From Lingula anatina (Eukaryota; Brachiopoda; Lingulata; Lingulida; Lingulidae), in assembly GCF_001039355.2 (NCBI RefSeq), contig NW_019774513.1:116481-180480 (forward strand): DNA of 64,000 bases, written 5' to 3'. The notes under the pieces are model-generated. The model worked only from the letters and a program-made list of their open reading frames with translations. It did not search any database and was not told where the DNA came from. A program made the position numbers and the translations under genes. Shown here one piece after another: positions 1 to 11,088 of this stretch (positions are counted from its first letter, which is position 1; each line of letters starts with the position of its first letter).

Positions 1-1792
1 TACGAACGCATCCAATATTAACCTGGCTATGACGTGTTCAGCTTCAGATTCTTCCTCGGAAATACCTCTATTAAGCCTTGATTACATTTGAAATGTACGG
101 TGCACGTATAGGCCTACTGCCCGTAATACCGTTTTGGCACGGTATCTGAGCTGAGTAAGACGGTGGCCGTGCGAAATCACACGGAATCGTATGGATTAAA
201 GGCCATGTAATGTAGACATACTCGGCGTAGCCCGTAGCTCCTTACGATTTAAAAAAATCGTACGGACAATTTCATCGCACGGCGCCCGTGTAAATGTAAT
301 CTAGGCTTTAATGAGAATATTTGAGCCTTACCACACCTTATGTGTACTTTAATAATATAAAAAAGACTAGGTCATGTTAAAAAATAATTTGGCTCAAAGG
401 CTATCTGAGAGAGAAAGAAAAAAGAGGAATATGTAAGAGGCTACTTTTTATCTTCCTCTTGGTTTCATGCAGGTTTGCAAAGGGAAAAAGAATTCGAAAT
501 ATTGAAAAGGAAACGACGAAAGGTTACACACGAGCGCAAGCATGCACACACGCGCACACACACACATACAGACATATGTAAAGTCTCGACTCCCTCAAAT
601 AATAGAACAGAATTTGAAAGCGTGCAGCTTGTTCAATCCCACACGCGTCTACATGTACGTAGCACGTCAATGCCCATAACTAACGCTCTGGCCAGGGTCT
701 CGGTGACACGGGTGCGTTGACTGACCGGGGTGACAGCTTAGATGTTCCGGAGGGTTACCTGCCTGGCTCGCGCCTCGCCTGATTATCCTTTATTAATTAT
801 TATCGCTATTTCGCGTACGGCTCATCTTATGTGCGATGCTAACGCAGTGTGCACGGGGAGTAATTAGGCGAAGCCAGGGAGAGAATCGGTGCCGCCGTGC
901 ACCATCTCGCGCTATTGCTCCGCTGGCGTACGCAAGTTCGGTGCACCGGTTGGTGTGATCTGCATCTCCTGTACGTATAGAACTGGAGTCACCGGGTTCA
1001 AAACTTGACCAGGTTGACGCTGATCCCTGTGGAATTGGCGCATTCAGTCGCTGTAACCTTGAAAAGCTGATGCGAGCCGGGCGAGGAAGCCCGCGCCGGA
1101 GGCAGGTGACATGTCCGTGCACCGTGTTAAACAGTTCACTTTCATTGTCAGCTTCTCGTGCGAATAAATGCGGTGGTAACCGATCCCCCACGTCTCCCTC
1201 TTTTACTCCGTGACCGCAGGTATGTTGATTCGCCTCCTGTGACAGTTCTACCTCGATGTTTTTACTTGCTTGGTTACGTAACCGGGCATCGCTTTCTGTG
1301 CCGTATAAAGAGCTGATGACGCAGAGACTCTTTTTTTGTTGTTGGGAGGGTTAAATGTCACGAAGTGCAACAAGCCCTTTTTGAAAATATGAATTAAACA
1401 GAGATCAATGGCAAGTTGATAGATTTAACGATTAAGCGAAGAAAATATTTTGAATGTAACCGGTATATATCTCTTGCATAACGAGATATCAAAAAACAGA
1501 ACCCTAAAGGAGATAACAGAGATAGGACCGTAATACGTTTTACCAATATTTTAAATAACAAAAAGAAGTTGCAATGAGCACTAAAACTTTAACCTCGATG
1601 TCCCCCTTAAGTATAGAGTATACGTATACAGTCAGTCATACAGCGTTCTTTTCCTCGCCGTTTGAAAAGGGATTTAAATCTCTTTAATAAAATAGAAATG
1701 ATAAAATGACAACTAGCTGCAGTCAGAGTTGAAGCGTTTTCCTTTGAATAAGCGATCAAAGCCCTTACTCAGTCAGAAAAACGAGTAATAGA
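1..1792. other. Non-coding upstream sequence
   Basis: No convincing gene is seen. Short open frames here lack domain-like sequence, good codon structure or splice context. A short CA-rich stretch lies near 541-572, and a promoter-like cluster at 1272-1310 is described separately. The stretch from about 700 to 1300 is more GC-rich than its surroundings. Confidence 0.5.
1272..1310 (+). promoter_or_regulatory. Possible promoter: bZIP palindrome plus TATA-like box
   Basis: A perfect 12-bp palindrome, GGTTACGTAACC, lies at 1272-1283. Its core TTACGTAA is the classical site of PAR-bZIP/NFIL3 and C/EBP-type factors. It is followed 20 bp later by TATAAAG at 1304-1310 and then by TGATGACGCAG, which resembles a CRE/AP-1 half site. 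The spacing suits a core promoter reading rightward, but no transcribed unit can be recognised downstream, so this is only a candidate. Confidence 0.25.
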
Positions 1793-1845
1793 GACAGACA
1801 GTCAGACGGACAGACTGACAGACAGATAGACAGACGGACAGACCC
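1793..1845. repeat. GACA/CAGA microsatellite
   Basis: Imperfect tetranucleotide repeat of GACA type with interruptions (GACG, GATA). Confidence 0.9.
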
Positions 1846-1899
1846 AGAAAAAATGAACACCAAGAGGAGCAGAGCGACTGATAATAACAAGACGCCATA

Positions 1900-2012
1900 G
1901 GGCTCATTTCCATTGAAACTATCGGTCTCCGTAGATGCATCCAACTCTGCGGGGAGCAGACCTGGATCGATTTACACAGAAGCTGAACGATAGTTTCAAT
2001 GGGAATGAGCCC
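1900..2012. mobile_element. Short MITE, family A
   Basis: The left end GGGCTCATTTCCATTGAAAC is matched by its reverse complement at the right end (about 1988-2012), with one extra base, followed inward by ACTATCG. The element is 113 bp and has no coding capacity. The ends resemble those of the fold-back element at 32245-32500 and, more loosely, the dimeric element at 5098-5538 (GGG..ATTTCCA..GA). This suggests one DNA-transposon family, plausibly PIF/Harbinger. A clean target-site duplication is not visible. Confidence 0.7.
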
Positions 2013-2547
2013 AACGTTTCCGAGCTCACATGCTGCGCCTATGGCCAAGCGTGTGCCTTTAAAGCGAAGGCACAGGTGTCCCAGCGGGCAATTACGGCAC
2101 CTCTCCTGTCACCCACCGTACCCCCCGCGGGCTGAAAACAACTTAAGTCTGACCACAACGGCGCGCCGTGGGGCTCTCGCGATTACAAGGAAAGGTTTGA
2201 CATTCACTGAGGGTGTTATTGGCATAAAACCGCTGAAACCCTCGATGACAGAAGCTGCAAGCGACGATTTCCAACGCGTTGTATTTAGATCATTGACTTT
2301 TTGTCAGATAAGTATTGCCCTACATCCCTGTGTCGAAACGCGTGTCATTTTAAAAGAAATTTTTCAAGACTTCTTCAGGCATTTGTGGTTTGAGAGAGAG
2401 GCATAAATGTGTTATTTATAGATTATTGTACAGAGGTATGGGATAACAAAACAGACATGTGTAGGAGGCTTATGAGAAATAAAATATTACATTTATTATA
2501 ACTGTTTATTCTTGGTTAAACAGTTTTACCAACATCTGGACTAAATA
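2013..2547. other. Non-coding, no feature seen
   Basis: An open frame of 135 codons runs through 1999-2406 on the + strand, but it starts inside the MITE right end, shows no recognisable domain and has no splice or promoter context. It is treated as chance. Confidence 0.45.
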
Positions 2548-2720
2548 GCCGCATTCAGAACAGTGGACTTACTAAACCGAGGGTCAAATATGGCGACTCT
2601 CTACAAAGCTTGCCATCTCATCCGCTAATAGACACTGAATTGATTTCCCGTGGGGAAGTATTCAAGTAGGTCGGCCATATTTGATCCCCGGACTAATTAG
2701 TCCACTGCTCTTAATGAGGC
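2548..2720. mobile_element. MITE, family B
   Basis: Two arms of roughly 40 bp at the ends are inverted copies: GCCGCATTCAGAACAGTGGA at the left, and the complement of GCCTCATTAAGAGCAGTGGA at the right. The similarity continues inward through GGATC/GGGTC and CAAATATGGC. The element is about 173 bp and non-coding. The superfamily cannot be assigned because no clear target duplication is seen. Confidence 0.65.
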
Positions 2721-2817
2721 CTTTAAGAAACAGGCATCATAGGCAATAATCCTAAAATGTGAGTCTACTACCGTACCACCGTCACGTGCCCCATAAGTCG
2801 CATAGAGCAGGTCAGCA

Positions 2818-3736
2818 GTGGTCTGGAACTGGTAAAAAAAAACGTCTGGAACTGGTCAACACAGATGTCTAAAACTGGTCAAGACTGTCGTCTAGAACTG
2901 GTCAACACTGCCGTCTAGAACTGGTCAACACAGCCGTCTACAACTGGTCAACACAGCCATCTACAACTGGTCAATACAACCGTCTAGAACTGATCAACAC
3001 AGTCGTCTAGAACTGGTCAACACAGCCGCCTAGAACTAGTCAATACAGCCGTCTTGAACTGATCAACACAGCCGCCTAGAACTGGTCAACACAGCCGTCT
3101 AGAACNNNNNNNNNNNNNNNNNNNNNNNNNNNNNNNNNNNNNNNNNNNNNNNNNNNNNNNNNNNNNNNNNNNNNNNNNNNNNNNNNNNNNNNNNNNNNNN
3201 NNNNNNNNNNNNNNNNNNNNNNNNNNNNNNNNNNNNNNNNNNNNNNNNNNNNNNNNNNNNNNNNNNNNNNNNNNNNNNNNNNNNNNNNNNNNNNNNNNNN
3301 NNNNNNNNNNNNNNNNNNNNNNNNNNNNNNNNNNNNNNNNNNNNNNNNNNNNNNNNNNNNNNNNNNNNNNNNNNNNCTGGTCATCACAGGCGTCTAGAAC
3401 TGATCAACACAGTCGTCTAGAACTGGTCAACACAGCCGTCTAGAACTGATCAACACAACAGTCTAGAACTGGTCATCACAGCCGTCTAGAACTGGTCAAT
3501 ACAACCGTCTAGAACTGGTAAACAAAGTCGTCTAGAACTGGTCAACACAGTCGTCTAGAACTGGTCAATACAACAGTCTAGAACTGGTCATCACAGCCGT
3601 CTAGAAGTGGTCAATACAGCAGTCTAGAACTGGTCATCACAGCCGTCTAGAACTGGTCAACACAGCCGTCTAGAACTTGTCAACATCTGTCTAGAACTGG
3701 TCATCACAGGCGTCTAGAAGTGGTCAACACAGCAGT
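2818..3736. repeat. 23-bp minisatellite, array A
   Basis: Tandem unit of 23 bp, consensus GTCTAGAACTGGTCAACACA followed by GCC, repeated with point changes (CAACAC/CATCAC/CAATAC). The array is interrupted by an assembly gap at 3106-3376, so the copy number is unknown. It ends just before the duplicated flank. The same unit forms array B at 4752-5094. Confidence 0.95.
3106..3376. other. Assembly gap (271 N) inside minisatellite
   Basis: A run of N with the same 23-bp repeat on both sides, so the gap most likely contains more copies. Confidence 0.97.
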
Positions 3737-4750
3737 CTTAATCTGGTCACCTTGCATACGAACGCGGCCGTCTAAATGCATGTACGAACGCGGCATAACA
3801 ATTGAGATTCTTGGTGACATCAGTTAAACTCTAGCCAGTTCGGGCGAATTCACTTTTCTGCCTCCAACCTGTACAAATAGATTTTGTCAAAAAGCAACCG
3901 GGTTACTCCTAGACTGATTTATCGTAAAAGAAATGTGCACTGAGAGTAGCATGTTATATTGTTTATCTTTCACGGGGGGATTTAACATAACAGATGAACG
4001 GGAGGCTGAGTTACACAACGTTTCTTACACTGAAATATTAAAAAGATATTGTTATAAGAATGGAATTTTTATTTCCTACACTTAATTGAAGCTGTACCTT
4101 ACACAGCGCGGCCTTCCTCAGTGAGTGCTGCTTTGAGATTGAGCACTATTCACTATTCACATCAATTAAGTGTAGAAAATAAAAGATTTATCTTATAACA
4201 TGAAATATATATAAAAAAAGATATGCAACGGAAAAATAACATCGGTTTCCACACGTGCCCATAATGGTTCTGTGATCATGAACTAGATGTCACGTTTGTT
4301 ATTGTTGACATACCACAGGCGTGTGACCCCCACCTTGGGGGGTGATAGGTTTGCCCTGAAAACGCTCCCAGTCCACCTCCCCGAGCGGACGCGCCACTTT
4401 CAGACACAGGCTGCCTCCGACAATGTAAAAAGACCCAGACACCCGGAAACACTCGAGTAACCGATCGTTATTTTCCATTTCGATTCACGGCCGGATATCT
4501 CCGCTTGTGTTAGGGATCAATTAACACTTTCTCTGCTCATCAATGGATCGTAGAGATTGTGCTAAGATTTACATTACCCTCGTCAGCGGAAACCTAAAGT
4601 CCATAACCTCACAGCGCCTTCCGGGAACTCAGAATGCAGAGGTAGCGTACCGAGGGAGATTACCACGGACGAGCAGCGTTCTTTGACAGAGTTCTCTGTC
4701 GTGCTTAGTGCACGTGGACAGGGCCTAGATTGAGGGGGGGGGGGCGAGGA
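3737..4750. repeat. Segment copy A of a duplicated ~1.03 kb block
   Basis: This stretch is nearly identical to 5542-6553, with fewer than about 20 differences seen by eye. Both copies are preceded by the 23-bp minisatellite. Copy A breaks off in a poly-G run directly before the single N at 4751, whereas copy B continues into unique sequence. TTA at 3738-3740 corresponds to the uninserted target of the element at 5098-5538. No gene is seen inside. Confidence 0.9.
4050..4200. mobile_element. MITE, family C (copy A)
   Basis: Terminal inverted repeats of about 38 bp begin TGTTATAAG and contain TTTCCTACACTTAATTGA on the left and its near-exact complement on the right. The core is GC-richer and the whole is about 151 bp, non-coding. 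It is present at the same place in both copies of the duplicated block, so it is older than the duplication or allelic split. Confidence 0.75.
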
Positions 4751-4751
4751 N
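4751..4751. other. Single-N assembly join
   Basis: A single ambiguous base separates the truncated end of segment A from a new minisatellite array. This is typical of a scaffold join or collapsed gap. Confidence 0.8.
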
Positions 4752-5094
4752 GAACTGGTCATCACAACTGTCTAGAACTGGTCATCACAGCCATCTAGCA
4801 CTGGTCATCACAACTGTCTAGAACTGGTCAACACAGTCGTCTAGAACTGGTCATCACAACTGTCTAGAATTGGTCATCACAGCTGTCTAGAACTGGTCAT
4901 CATAGCCGTCTAGAACTGGTCATCACAGCCGTCTAGAACTGGTCATCACAACTGTCTCGATCTGGTCAACACAGTCGTCTAGAACTGGTCAACACAGTCG
5001 TCTAGAACTGGTCATCACAACCGTCTAGAACTGTGCAACACAGGTGTCTACAACTGATCAACACAACCGTCTAGAAGTGGTCAACACGGCAGTC
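4752..5094. repeat. 23-bp minisatellite, array B
   Basis: About 15 copies of the 23-bp unit of array A, here with more CATCACAACT variants. It runs directly into the target site of the dimeric MITE. Confidence 0.95.
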
Positions 5095-5097
5095 TTA

Positions 5098-5538
5098 GAC
5101 CCCATTTCCATAGATTTTAGATCGATCTATCCCTGTGGGGAGTCTCACTAGATTACTGACAGCTTAGCCGGCTTAAGCGTCTCTCCCGCCTACTGAAAGC
5201 TGTAAGGGGGTAATTAACTATGGTGCGCGCTCGACTGATTGCAATTTAGCGTGAACCCCCAGGGAGTTAGGTCGATCTAAATCTTAATCCCTGGATCGAT
5301 CTAAATCTCTGGGAATACACCCTAAGGGTCTGTTCCCACAACTTTAGATCGATCTTTCACCGCGGGGAGTCTCACCAGACTACCGTCAGATAATCCCCCT
5401 TAAGTGTCCGTCCCCGCCCACTACAAGCCGTAAGGGGCAATTAACTTTCGTGCCGGCCGGCTGACAGCTATTCAGCGCGAACCCCCAGGGAGTTAGGTCG
5501 ATCCAAAGTAGGTCGATCTAATCTATGGAAATGGGGTG
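5098..5538. mobile_element. Dimeric PIF/Harbinger-like MITE with TTA target duplication
   Basis: The outer ends are inverted copies: GACCCCATTTCCATAGAT on the left and the complement of CACCCCATTTCCATAGAT on the right. TTA flanks both sides (5095-5097 and 5539-5541), and the empty site in segment A carries a single TTA. Inside are two related units, 5098-5322 and 5326-5538, separated by TAA (5323-5325). Each starts and ends with inverted repeats containing AGATCGATC. The internal halves also match (GGGGAGTCTCAC, AACCCCCAGGGAGTTAGGTC). A three-base TWA target duplication is the hallmark of PIF/Harbinger transposons. No transposase is encoded. Confidence 0.85.
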
Positions 5539-5541
5539 TTA

Positions 5542-6553
5542 ATCTGGTCACCTTGCATACGAACGCGACCGTCTTCATGCATACGAACGCGGCATAAGCA
5601 ATCGGGATCCTTGGTGACATCAGTTAAACTATAGCCAGTTCGGGTGAATTCACTTTTCTGCCTCCACTCTGTACAAATAGATTTTGTCAAAAAAGCAACC
5701 GGGTTACTCCTAGACTGATTTATCGTAAAAGAAATGTGCACTGAGAGTAGCATGTTATATTGTTTATCTTTCACGGTGGGATTTAACATAACAGATGAAC
5801 GGGAGGCTGAGTTACACAACGTTTCTTACACTGAAATATTAAAAAGATATTGTTATAAGAATGGAATTTTTATTTCCTACACTTAATTGAAGCTGTACCT
5901 TACACAGCGCGGCCTTCCTCAGTGAGTGCTGCTTTGAGACTGAGCACTATTCACTATTCACATCAATTAAGTGTAGAAAATAAAAGATTTATCTTATAAC
6001 ATGAAATATATATAAAAAAGATATGCAACGGAAAAATAACATCGGTTTCCACACGTGCCCATAATGGTTCTGTGATCATGAACTAGATGTCACGTTTGTT
6101 ATTGTTGACATACCACAGGCGTGTGACCCCCACCTTGGGGGGTGATAGGTTTGCCCTGAAAACGCTCCCAGTCCACCTCCCCGAGCGGACGCGCCACTTT
6201 CAGACACAGGCTGCCTCCGACAATGTAAAAAGACCCAGACACCCGGAAACGCTCGAGTAACCGATCGTTATTTTCCATTTCGATTCACGGCCGGATATCT
6301 CCGCTTGTGTTAGGGATCAATTAACACTTTCTCTGCTCATCAATGGATCGTAGAGATTGTGCTAAGATTTACATTACCCTCGTCAGCGGAAACCTAAAGT
6401 CTATAACCTCACAGCGCCTTCCGGGAACTCAGAATGCAGAGGTAGCGTACCGAGGGAGATTACCACGGACGAGCAGCGTTCTTTGACAGAGTTCTCTGTC
6501 GTGCTTAGTGCACGTGGACAGGGCCTAGATTGAGGGGGGGGGGGGTGGCGAGG
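5542..6553. repeat. Segment copy B of the duplicated block
   Basis: Near-identical counterpart of 3737-4750. It begins at the right TTA of the dimeric MITE and continues past the poly-G stretch (about 6533-6546) into unique sequence. Differences from copy A are mostly single substitutions and homopolymer length changes, densest next to the minisatellite. No gene is recognised. Confidence 0.9.
5851..6001. mobile_element. MITE, family C (copy B)
   Basis: Same element as at 4050-4200, in the same position within segment B. Confidence 0.75.
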
Positions 6554-8954
6554 AGAAGGGTGGGAGAGAGGGGTGGGGGTCACATGTTCTCTCCTTGCGT
6601 TGTAAGTGAGTAACCTTCCTAGACGTTTTGAGGACAGAGATTGCAGTGGTCCTGCCGATGAATATGAAACAGTGAAGGGAGAATGTAGTCGTCAGGAATA
6701 TGTCGACTGTCGGGCCGGGTTTCTTTTACCTGTTCGCTAGACTTGTTAAACACCCAGCTTGCGTACATAATCCGTTCTCCGGCGTATTAAAGGATAAAAA
6801 AAGGGGACGACAGAGGGTTTAAAGCAGGGGGGGGGTAAGGGGGGTAAGGGAGATATTTAAGGACAGGAAATTATCACATTTGAAAGCAATATCAAAACTT
6901 AACACGGTGGCTCATGTGACTTAAAACTGATTTTAAAAATGAACGCAAAAACGTATTTGAGGGATTATTGATACTAAACTCGGGCCCCTTTTATCATGAA
7001 TTATATAAATGCCTCTAGCACATTATCAGTAATATAGGCAAGAGGTCAATTACTTTTAAGTATTTAAAATATCCAAGGCAAATGTTGGACAAATATAATT
7101 GGGGAGGGGGGGAGGGTAAAGGGACAGAGTGTAAGATTTTAAAAACACGTTCAGTTCGACTTTTTGTCGAGCTTAGGTAAGATCATCATACTATTTGGTT
7201 ATATTAAACAAAAAAATGTACACAGTGCATCGTGATCGTTAATTGCAAGCCAAGCTTTCTCTGATGAAAAGATTGGGTTTAACATAATTTGGCGTTCTGT
7301 AAGCATAAAAGAAATTATGTATCTAATTGAGCGACCACCGTGACATAAATTACATTTCAGATGTCCAATACAGCGGAAAAACAGACGATGGAATGAAAAA
7401 GTTTGAGCTCGTAGTCGTTGAGCTCTTCCTTCGTGTTTTATCATTCTCATATTTTTGCTGCGTACACGGTTTTGTTTCTAGTCGTTAAAGGGATTTCCGC
7501 ATAGGTCAGAGCTGTTCGCCAATTATATCTATTATCATATTAAGGAACGTGTTATTAGCTTGATTTATCGAACTGATTGCTGGTCTTCTTGTGTGGTCTA
7601 CTCATGCTGTAAAGAAAAAAAAAACAGTTTATATATGAATCCGACATTTTCCACCATTCTACATTTTGTCTTATTCAACGATCAGTAAGTTTCGTTTTGA
7701 TAAACAAAAATAATACTATTATTTCTTACATCTATCTAATTTTTACATTCTTAAGAAGATTACCTATGTAACTGGTATGATACGTATAGATTTTGATACT
7801 TTTTGATACTTGTGATGTCTCTCTCTCTCTCTCTCTCTTTCTTTGTCACACACACTCACACTTAAAATCTAATCCGTATAATATAAATAACTTAGACTAA
7901 GTAGATAAATATGACAATATACGTATCAGACCTAGGAGTGTAACATATTATTGCACTTCATTTTCCTCTAAAATCTTTCAAAAAACCTAAAACATGAAAT
8001 ACATAAAATCACGGTTAACCTAGGATTCAACATAAACCTTATGTTAGATCCTAAGGTTAACCTTTCACGTGACCGGTCAGGAACGCTTGACCACTGGTTC
8101 AAACGATGATGAACTCTGATCGCCATGGGGGGTCACGTTTCAGTCAGGGTGAATACCACAGAAGGGTAGGGATTGATTGTGCTGGATTCATAGAAATGTC
8201 ACCGGGTTGGGAGCAGTGGGCCAATTTAGGTAGCTTAAAGCAGAAGCATGTTCCGTGTTAACCCTGTCACAGAACTTGTACGACTTGAACGAACAGGTAT
8301 GATGTGATATATTTGGCAAGTTTGCGTTATTTCCTCCTAGAAAGGTAAAATGATGGACGGTTAAGGAAAAAAACATTTACCGTGGCGAGAAAATCTACCA
8401 TATGTTGGTAATGTTGGTTATTTCCCTCTGATGATGAACGCACAACAATAATTTAAATTCTGGTTTCGCCCGTCACGCCTCCACAAGAAGATATAGACCA
8501 AAATTTACCTGACCACAACATGTCGGTCACGGCGAGCTGCAGATTGTAGCGCTAAAACCAGCGTCTTAACCGCACTCGCTGAAATCTGACCTAGCGATCG
8601 CTGCAGTCGTGTAAACCGCTAGCGCAATCTTACCTCTTTCGTTTACTCACTGACTTGCCTCTCGTCCAGGAAGTAACCCGAAGACCTGCACAATCACAAA
8701 CTGTTACACAACTGGTGAGGAGTTTTCCCAGTATATCCCAGCGCCGGCCAGTAGTGGCGGTGGAGAGCGCGCTGATGCACTGGTTGGATCTTTTCCCTGT
8801 TAATTGTTTCATCCGTGATACGCCAGAGTGAGCCACGTAATCCGTCCTATCGCACCCCCCTCTTTACTTCCTAATTGATGCCCGGGCAGCACTCGAACTT
8901 AAAGTGGAAGTTTAGTTTCATATTTCTGTAAAACAAGGAAAATGATAACTCAGA

Positions 8955-8955
<1 letters not shown>
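6554..8955. other. Non-coding intergenic sequence
   Basis: No gene, RNA or clear transposon is recognised. G-rich runs lie at about 6827-6850 and 7101-7117, and a CT microsatellite at about 7817-7839. Open frames are short and of chance type. Confidence 0.5.

Positions 8956-8997
<42 letters not shown>
8956..8997. repeat. Poly(A) tract of 42 bp
   Basis: Uninterrupted A run. It could be the tail of a retroposed sequence, but no recognisable SINE or LINE body is seen upstream. Confidence 0.9.
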
Positions 8998-8998
<1 letters not shown>

Positions 8999-9056
8999 AC
9001 GACTTACGCACAGTTGCAACCCATGTGGAGAAAATGCCCGTTTCTTGTTTTGTGGA

Positions 9057-9158
<102 letters not shown>

Positions 9159-9832
9159 TTGCTTTGTTTTCGTTTTATTTGCGCAGTGAATGTTCCTGTA
9201 AACTGAGGAAGTAAGTTGAGTTAGGCAGCATCCTTCCTGGGTTCATTTTTAAGAGAATTACGTGTTAAATTGATACCCTACGGTTCTAACGTGAGCACTA
9301 ATAAATTTCATTAATGCCAAAGTAAGGATTTTGTAACTGACCTCTTTTCAAAGTTTAGGATGGATCGAATATCGGCGCGGGGGGAGGGGGATTGACTGGT
9401 CGCCTCCCCGATTTTATAAGAGATATGTACTCAGTTCTCATGTATTTCACGTTTTATTATTTCACGACTGGAGCTGAGCGACAGCTAATATGACTCCTAC
9501 CTATCGATCTTTACCCCTACCCCCACACCCCCTCACACACCCACCCCTCCCCTCTCCCACACCCTTAGATACTGATCCCTTTAATTCCACCCATAGCACT
9601 TATAAATCTCAATTTCCACTCACTGGCAGTAAACAAATATTCAGCGCCCTGGCAGTGATACATGTACTTTCGGCACCCTCTGTTGCGGTAAACGCATTTC
9701 AGGCAGAGAGTGGTTTTAGTCACGCGCATGTACTGTTCTCTGGCATACGTGATGTGAGCGAGGTTTTGAGGTCCCCTGTAGTGCTGGGCGGCGTGTAGAA
9801 CTCCAGCGCCATTCACAGCGTACGCTGCTTGC
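9159..9832. other. 5' flank of the activin gene
   Basis: Non-coding sequence directly upstream of the TATA box at 9833, including a C-rich stretch at about 9511-9564. It presumably holds proximal promoter elements, but none can be named with confidence. Confidence 0.4.
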
Positions 9833-9839
9833 TATAAAG
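9833..9839 (+). promoter_or_regulatory. Putative TATA box of the activin gene
   Basis: TATAAAG in the context GCTATAAAGG, about 670 bp upstream of the start codon. Initiation would be expected around 9860-9870. No in-frame coding is lost by starting there. Transcript data would be needed to confirm the start site. Confidence 0.45.
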
Positions 9840-9862
9840 GACTGGCAGAAGCTGTTAGCCCA

Positions 9863-10506
9863 AGCAGACACAATCGACGAGTGCTACTGTAAAGAGTCGC
9901 CGGGAGAGCGATCTCGTGCAAGCCGACTTAACGTATCGTTAACCAGTGCTAGGCTGCTTTGACGGCTAGTAGGATTAATGATACCTCAACCGAGGCGAAT
10001 TTAAAGAGAGAGACACTCTGCCGGAGCTCCACTAGTGTATTAAGTGATTGTGCAGTTAGTGAGCAGAACGCGGAAATACTGTCGCTTAACCCGGCTAGCG
10101 TTTCAGTCGCTGGGTCCGGCGTTCTTGTACCAGTGCTTATTTACTAGGCTGAAAGCATACCGAGGACAGCTGGACACGCCTTACTTAGATGTCCATCTTG
10201 CCCAGGTGGACAGTTAGGCCCTAATCTTTAACACGTATCCTGTTAAAAAGTAGGCGGACAAGTGATTTAGTACAAGAAGTACGTCGAAGTGGACACGGTG
10301 ACCAGGGGAGGTGGTCAGTCCAGTCGTACCTTCCTTAATTAAGGTGACCAACGCGCGACATGGTCTGGACGCTCTAGGGACCGTATCCAGAAAGCACGTA
10401 ACCAGAAGACGTCAACGAGTCCACAGAGACGCTAGTGTTAACAGCCAGTCGCCGGGGCACAGGGAAAGGGCACACTAACGCTGGACTTCAAACTATAAAA
10501 AAGTCT
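9863..10506 (+). other. Putative 5' leader of the activin mRNA with three short uORFs
   Basis: If transcription begins below the TATA box, the leader is about 640 nt. It contains three upstream ATGs, each opening a very short frame that closes before the main start: 9978-10004 (8 codons), 10189-10224 (11 codons) and 10360-10377 (5 codons). Such uORFs commonly lower translation of developmental regulators. An intron within the leader cannot be excluded. Confidence 0.4.
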
Positions 10507-10933
10507 ATGAGAATGAGGATACCAGATTCCCGATGTGTGCCCCTGCTAACTGTGTCTATATTGTTTTTTGTGGCAGCCACTCAGGGGTTCACTATACGGC
10601 GTTTTAAACCCGGTTTTGGCTCTAACTGCACCGGCTCTGCCTGTCTCGGAGGGGCGGCCTCGCCCGGTGAATTGCAGGGCCTGTTCGGCGGCGGACTCGC
10701 CGTCCGGCGCCCCTCCCACGAAGACATCAAGAAACTAGTATTACAAGGAATACAAGAGAAGGTCCTGTTTAAGCTGGGGATGGACAGGGCCCCCAGGATC
10801 AACGCTACCCAGGCTGTGCCTCATGAGGTGTACCAGAAGGCCCTTCAAGAGCTGAAGACGACTGACCGACACAAGATCCCCGTGAACTCCAACCTTGCTC
10901 AGGTGTCAGAGATTATCAGCTTTGCCGAGGCCG
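10507..10933 (+). CDS. Activin / inhibin-beta-like TGF-beta ligand, exon 1 (signal peptide and N-terminal propeptide)
   Basis: This exon encodes residues 1-142 and the first base of codon 143. A basic N-terminus and a hydrophobic core (about residues 11-25) form a signal peptide, with likely cleavage after ATQG (about residue 27). The propeptide starts with a Cys pair (C41, C46), as in vertebrate inhibin-beta chains. An amphipathic helix segment and a region with VP and AL spaced as in the family (about 72-117) follow. Near the 3' end lies QVSEIISFAE (132-141), a signature at the same exon boundary in vertebrate activin-beta genes. N-glycosylation sequons are at N40 and N99. The exon ends G|GTAAGT (donor 10934), phase 1, matching the acceptor at 38796. 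ATG 10507 opens the frame; ATG 10513, two codons on, has a better context (A at -3) and would shorten the protein by two residues. Confidence 0.93.
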
Positions 10934-11014
10934 GTAAGTTTTTTTTTCTAAATTTTTCTCCCTCTTTATGTGGAATACTAGAATTTTTTTCGAGGGATGG
11001 TCTTGTACGACAAC

Positions 11015-11017
<3 letters not shown>

Positions 11018-11084
<67 letters not shown>
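11018..11084. repeat. (GT)n microsatellite
   Basis: About 33 GT dinucleotides, 85 bp into the activin intron. Confidence 0.97.

Positions 11085-11088
<4 letters not shown>

Noticed and set aside
793-1191. 132-codon minus-strand open frame
   Set aside because: No motif, no splice or promoter signals, atypical Arg-rich composition; likely chance in a GC-richer stretch.
2818-3736. CRISPR-like appearance of a regular short repeat
   Set aside because: Units are contiguous 23-bp copies with no unique spacers, in an animal genome; it is a minisatellite.
8520-8600. tRNA-like or tRNA-derived SINE sequence (GTGCGGTTAAGACGCTGG on the minus strand)
   Set aside because: Resembles an A-box region, but no B box, cloverleaf pairing or tail could be made out.
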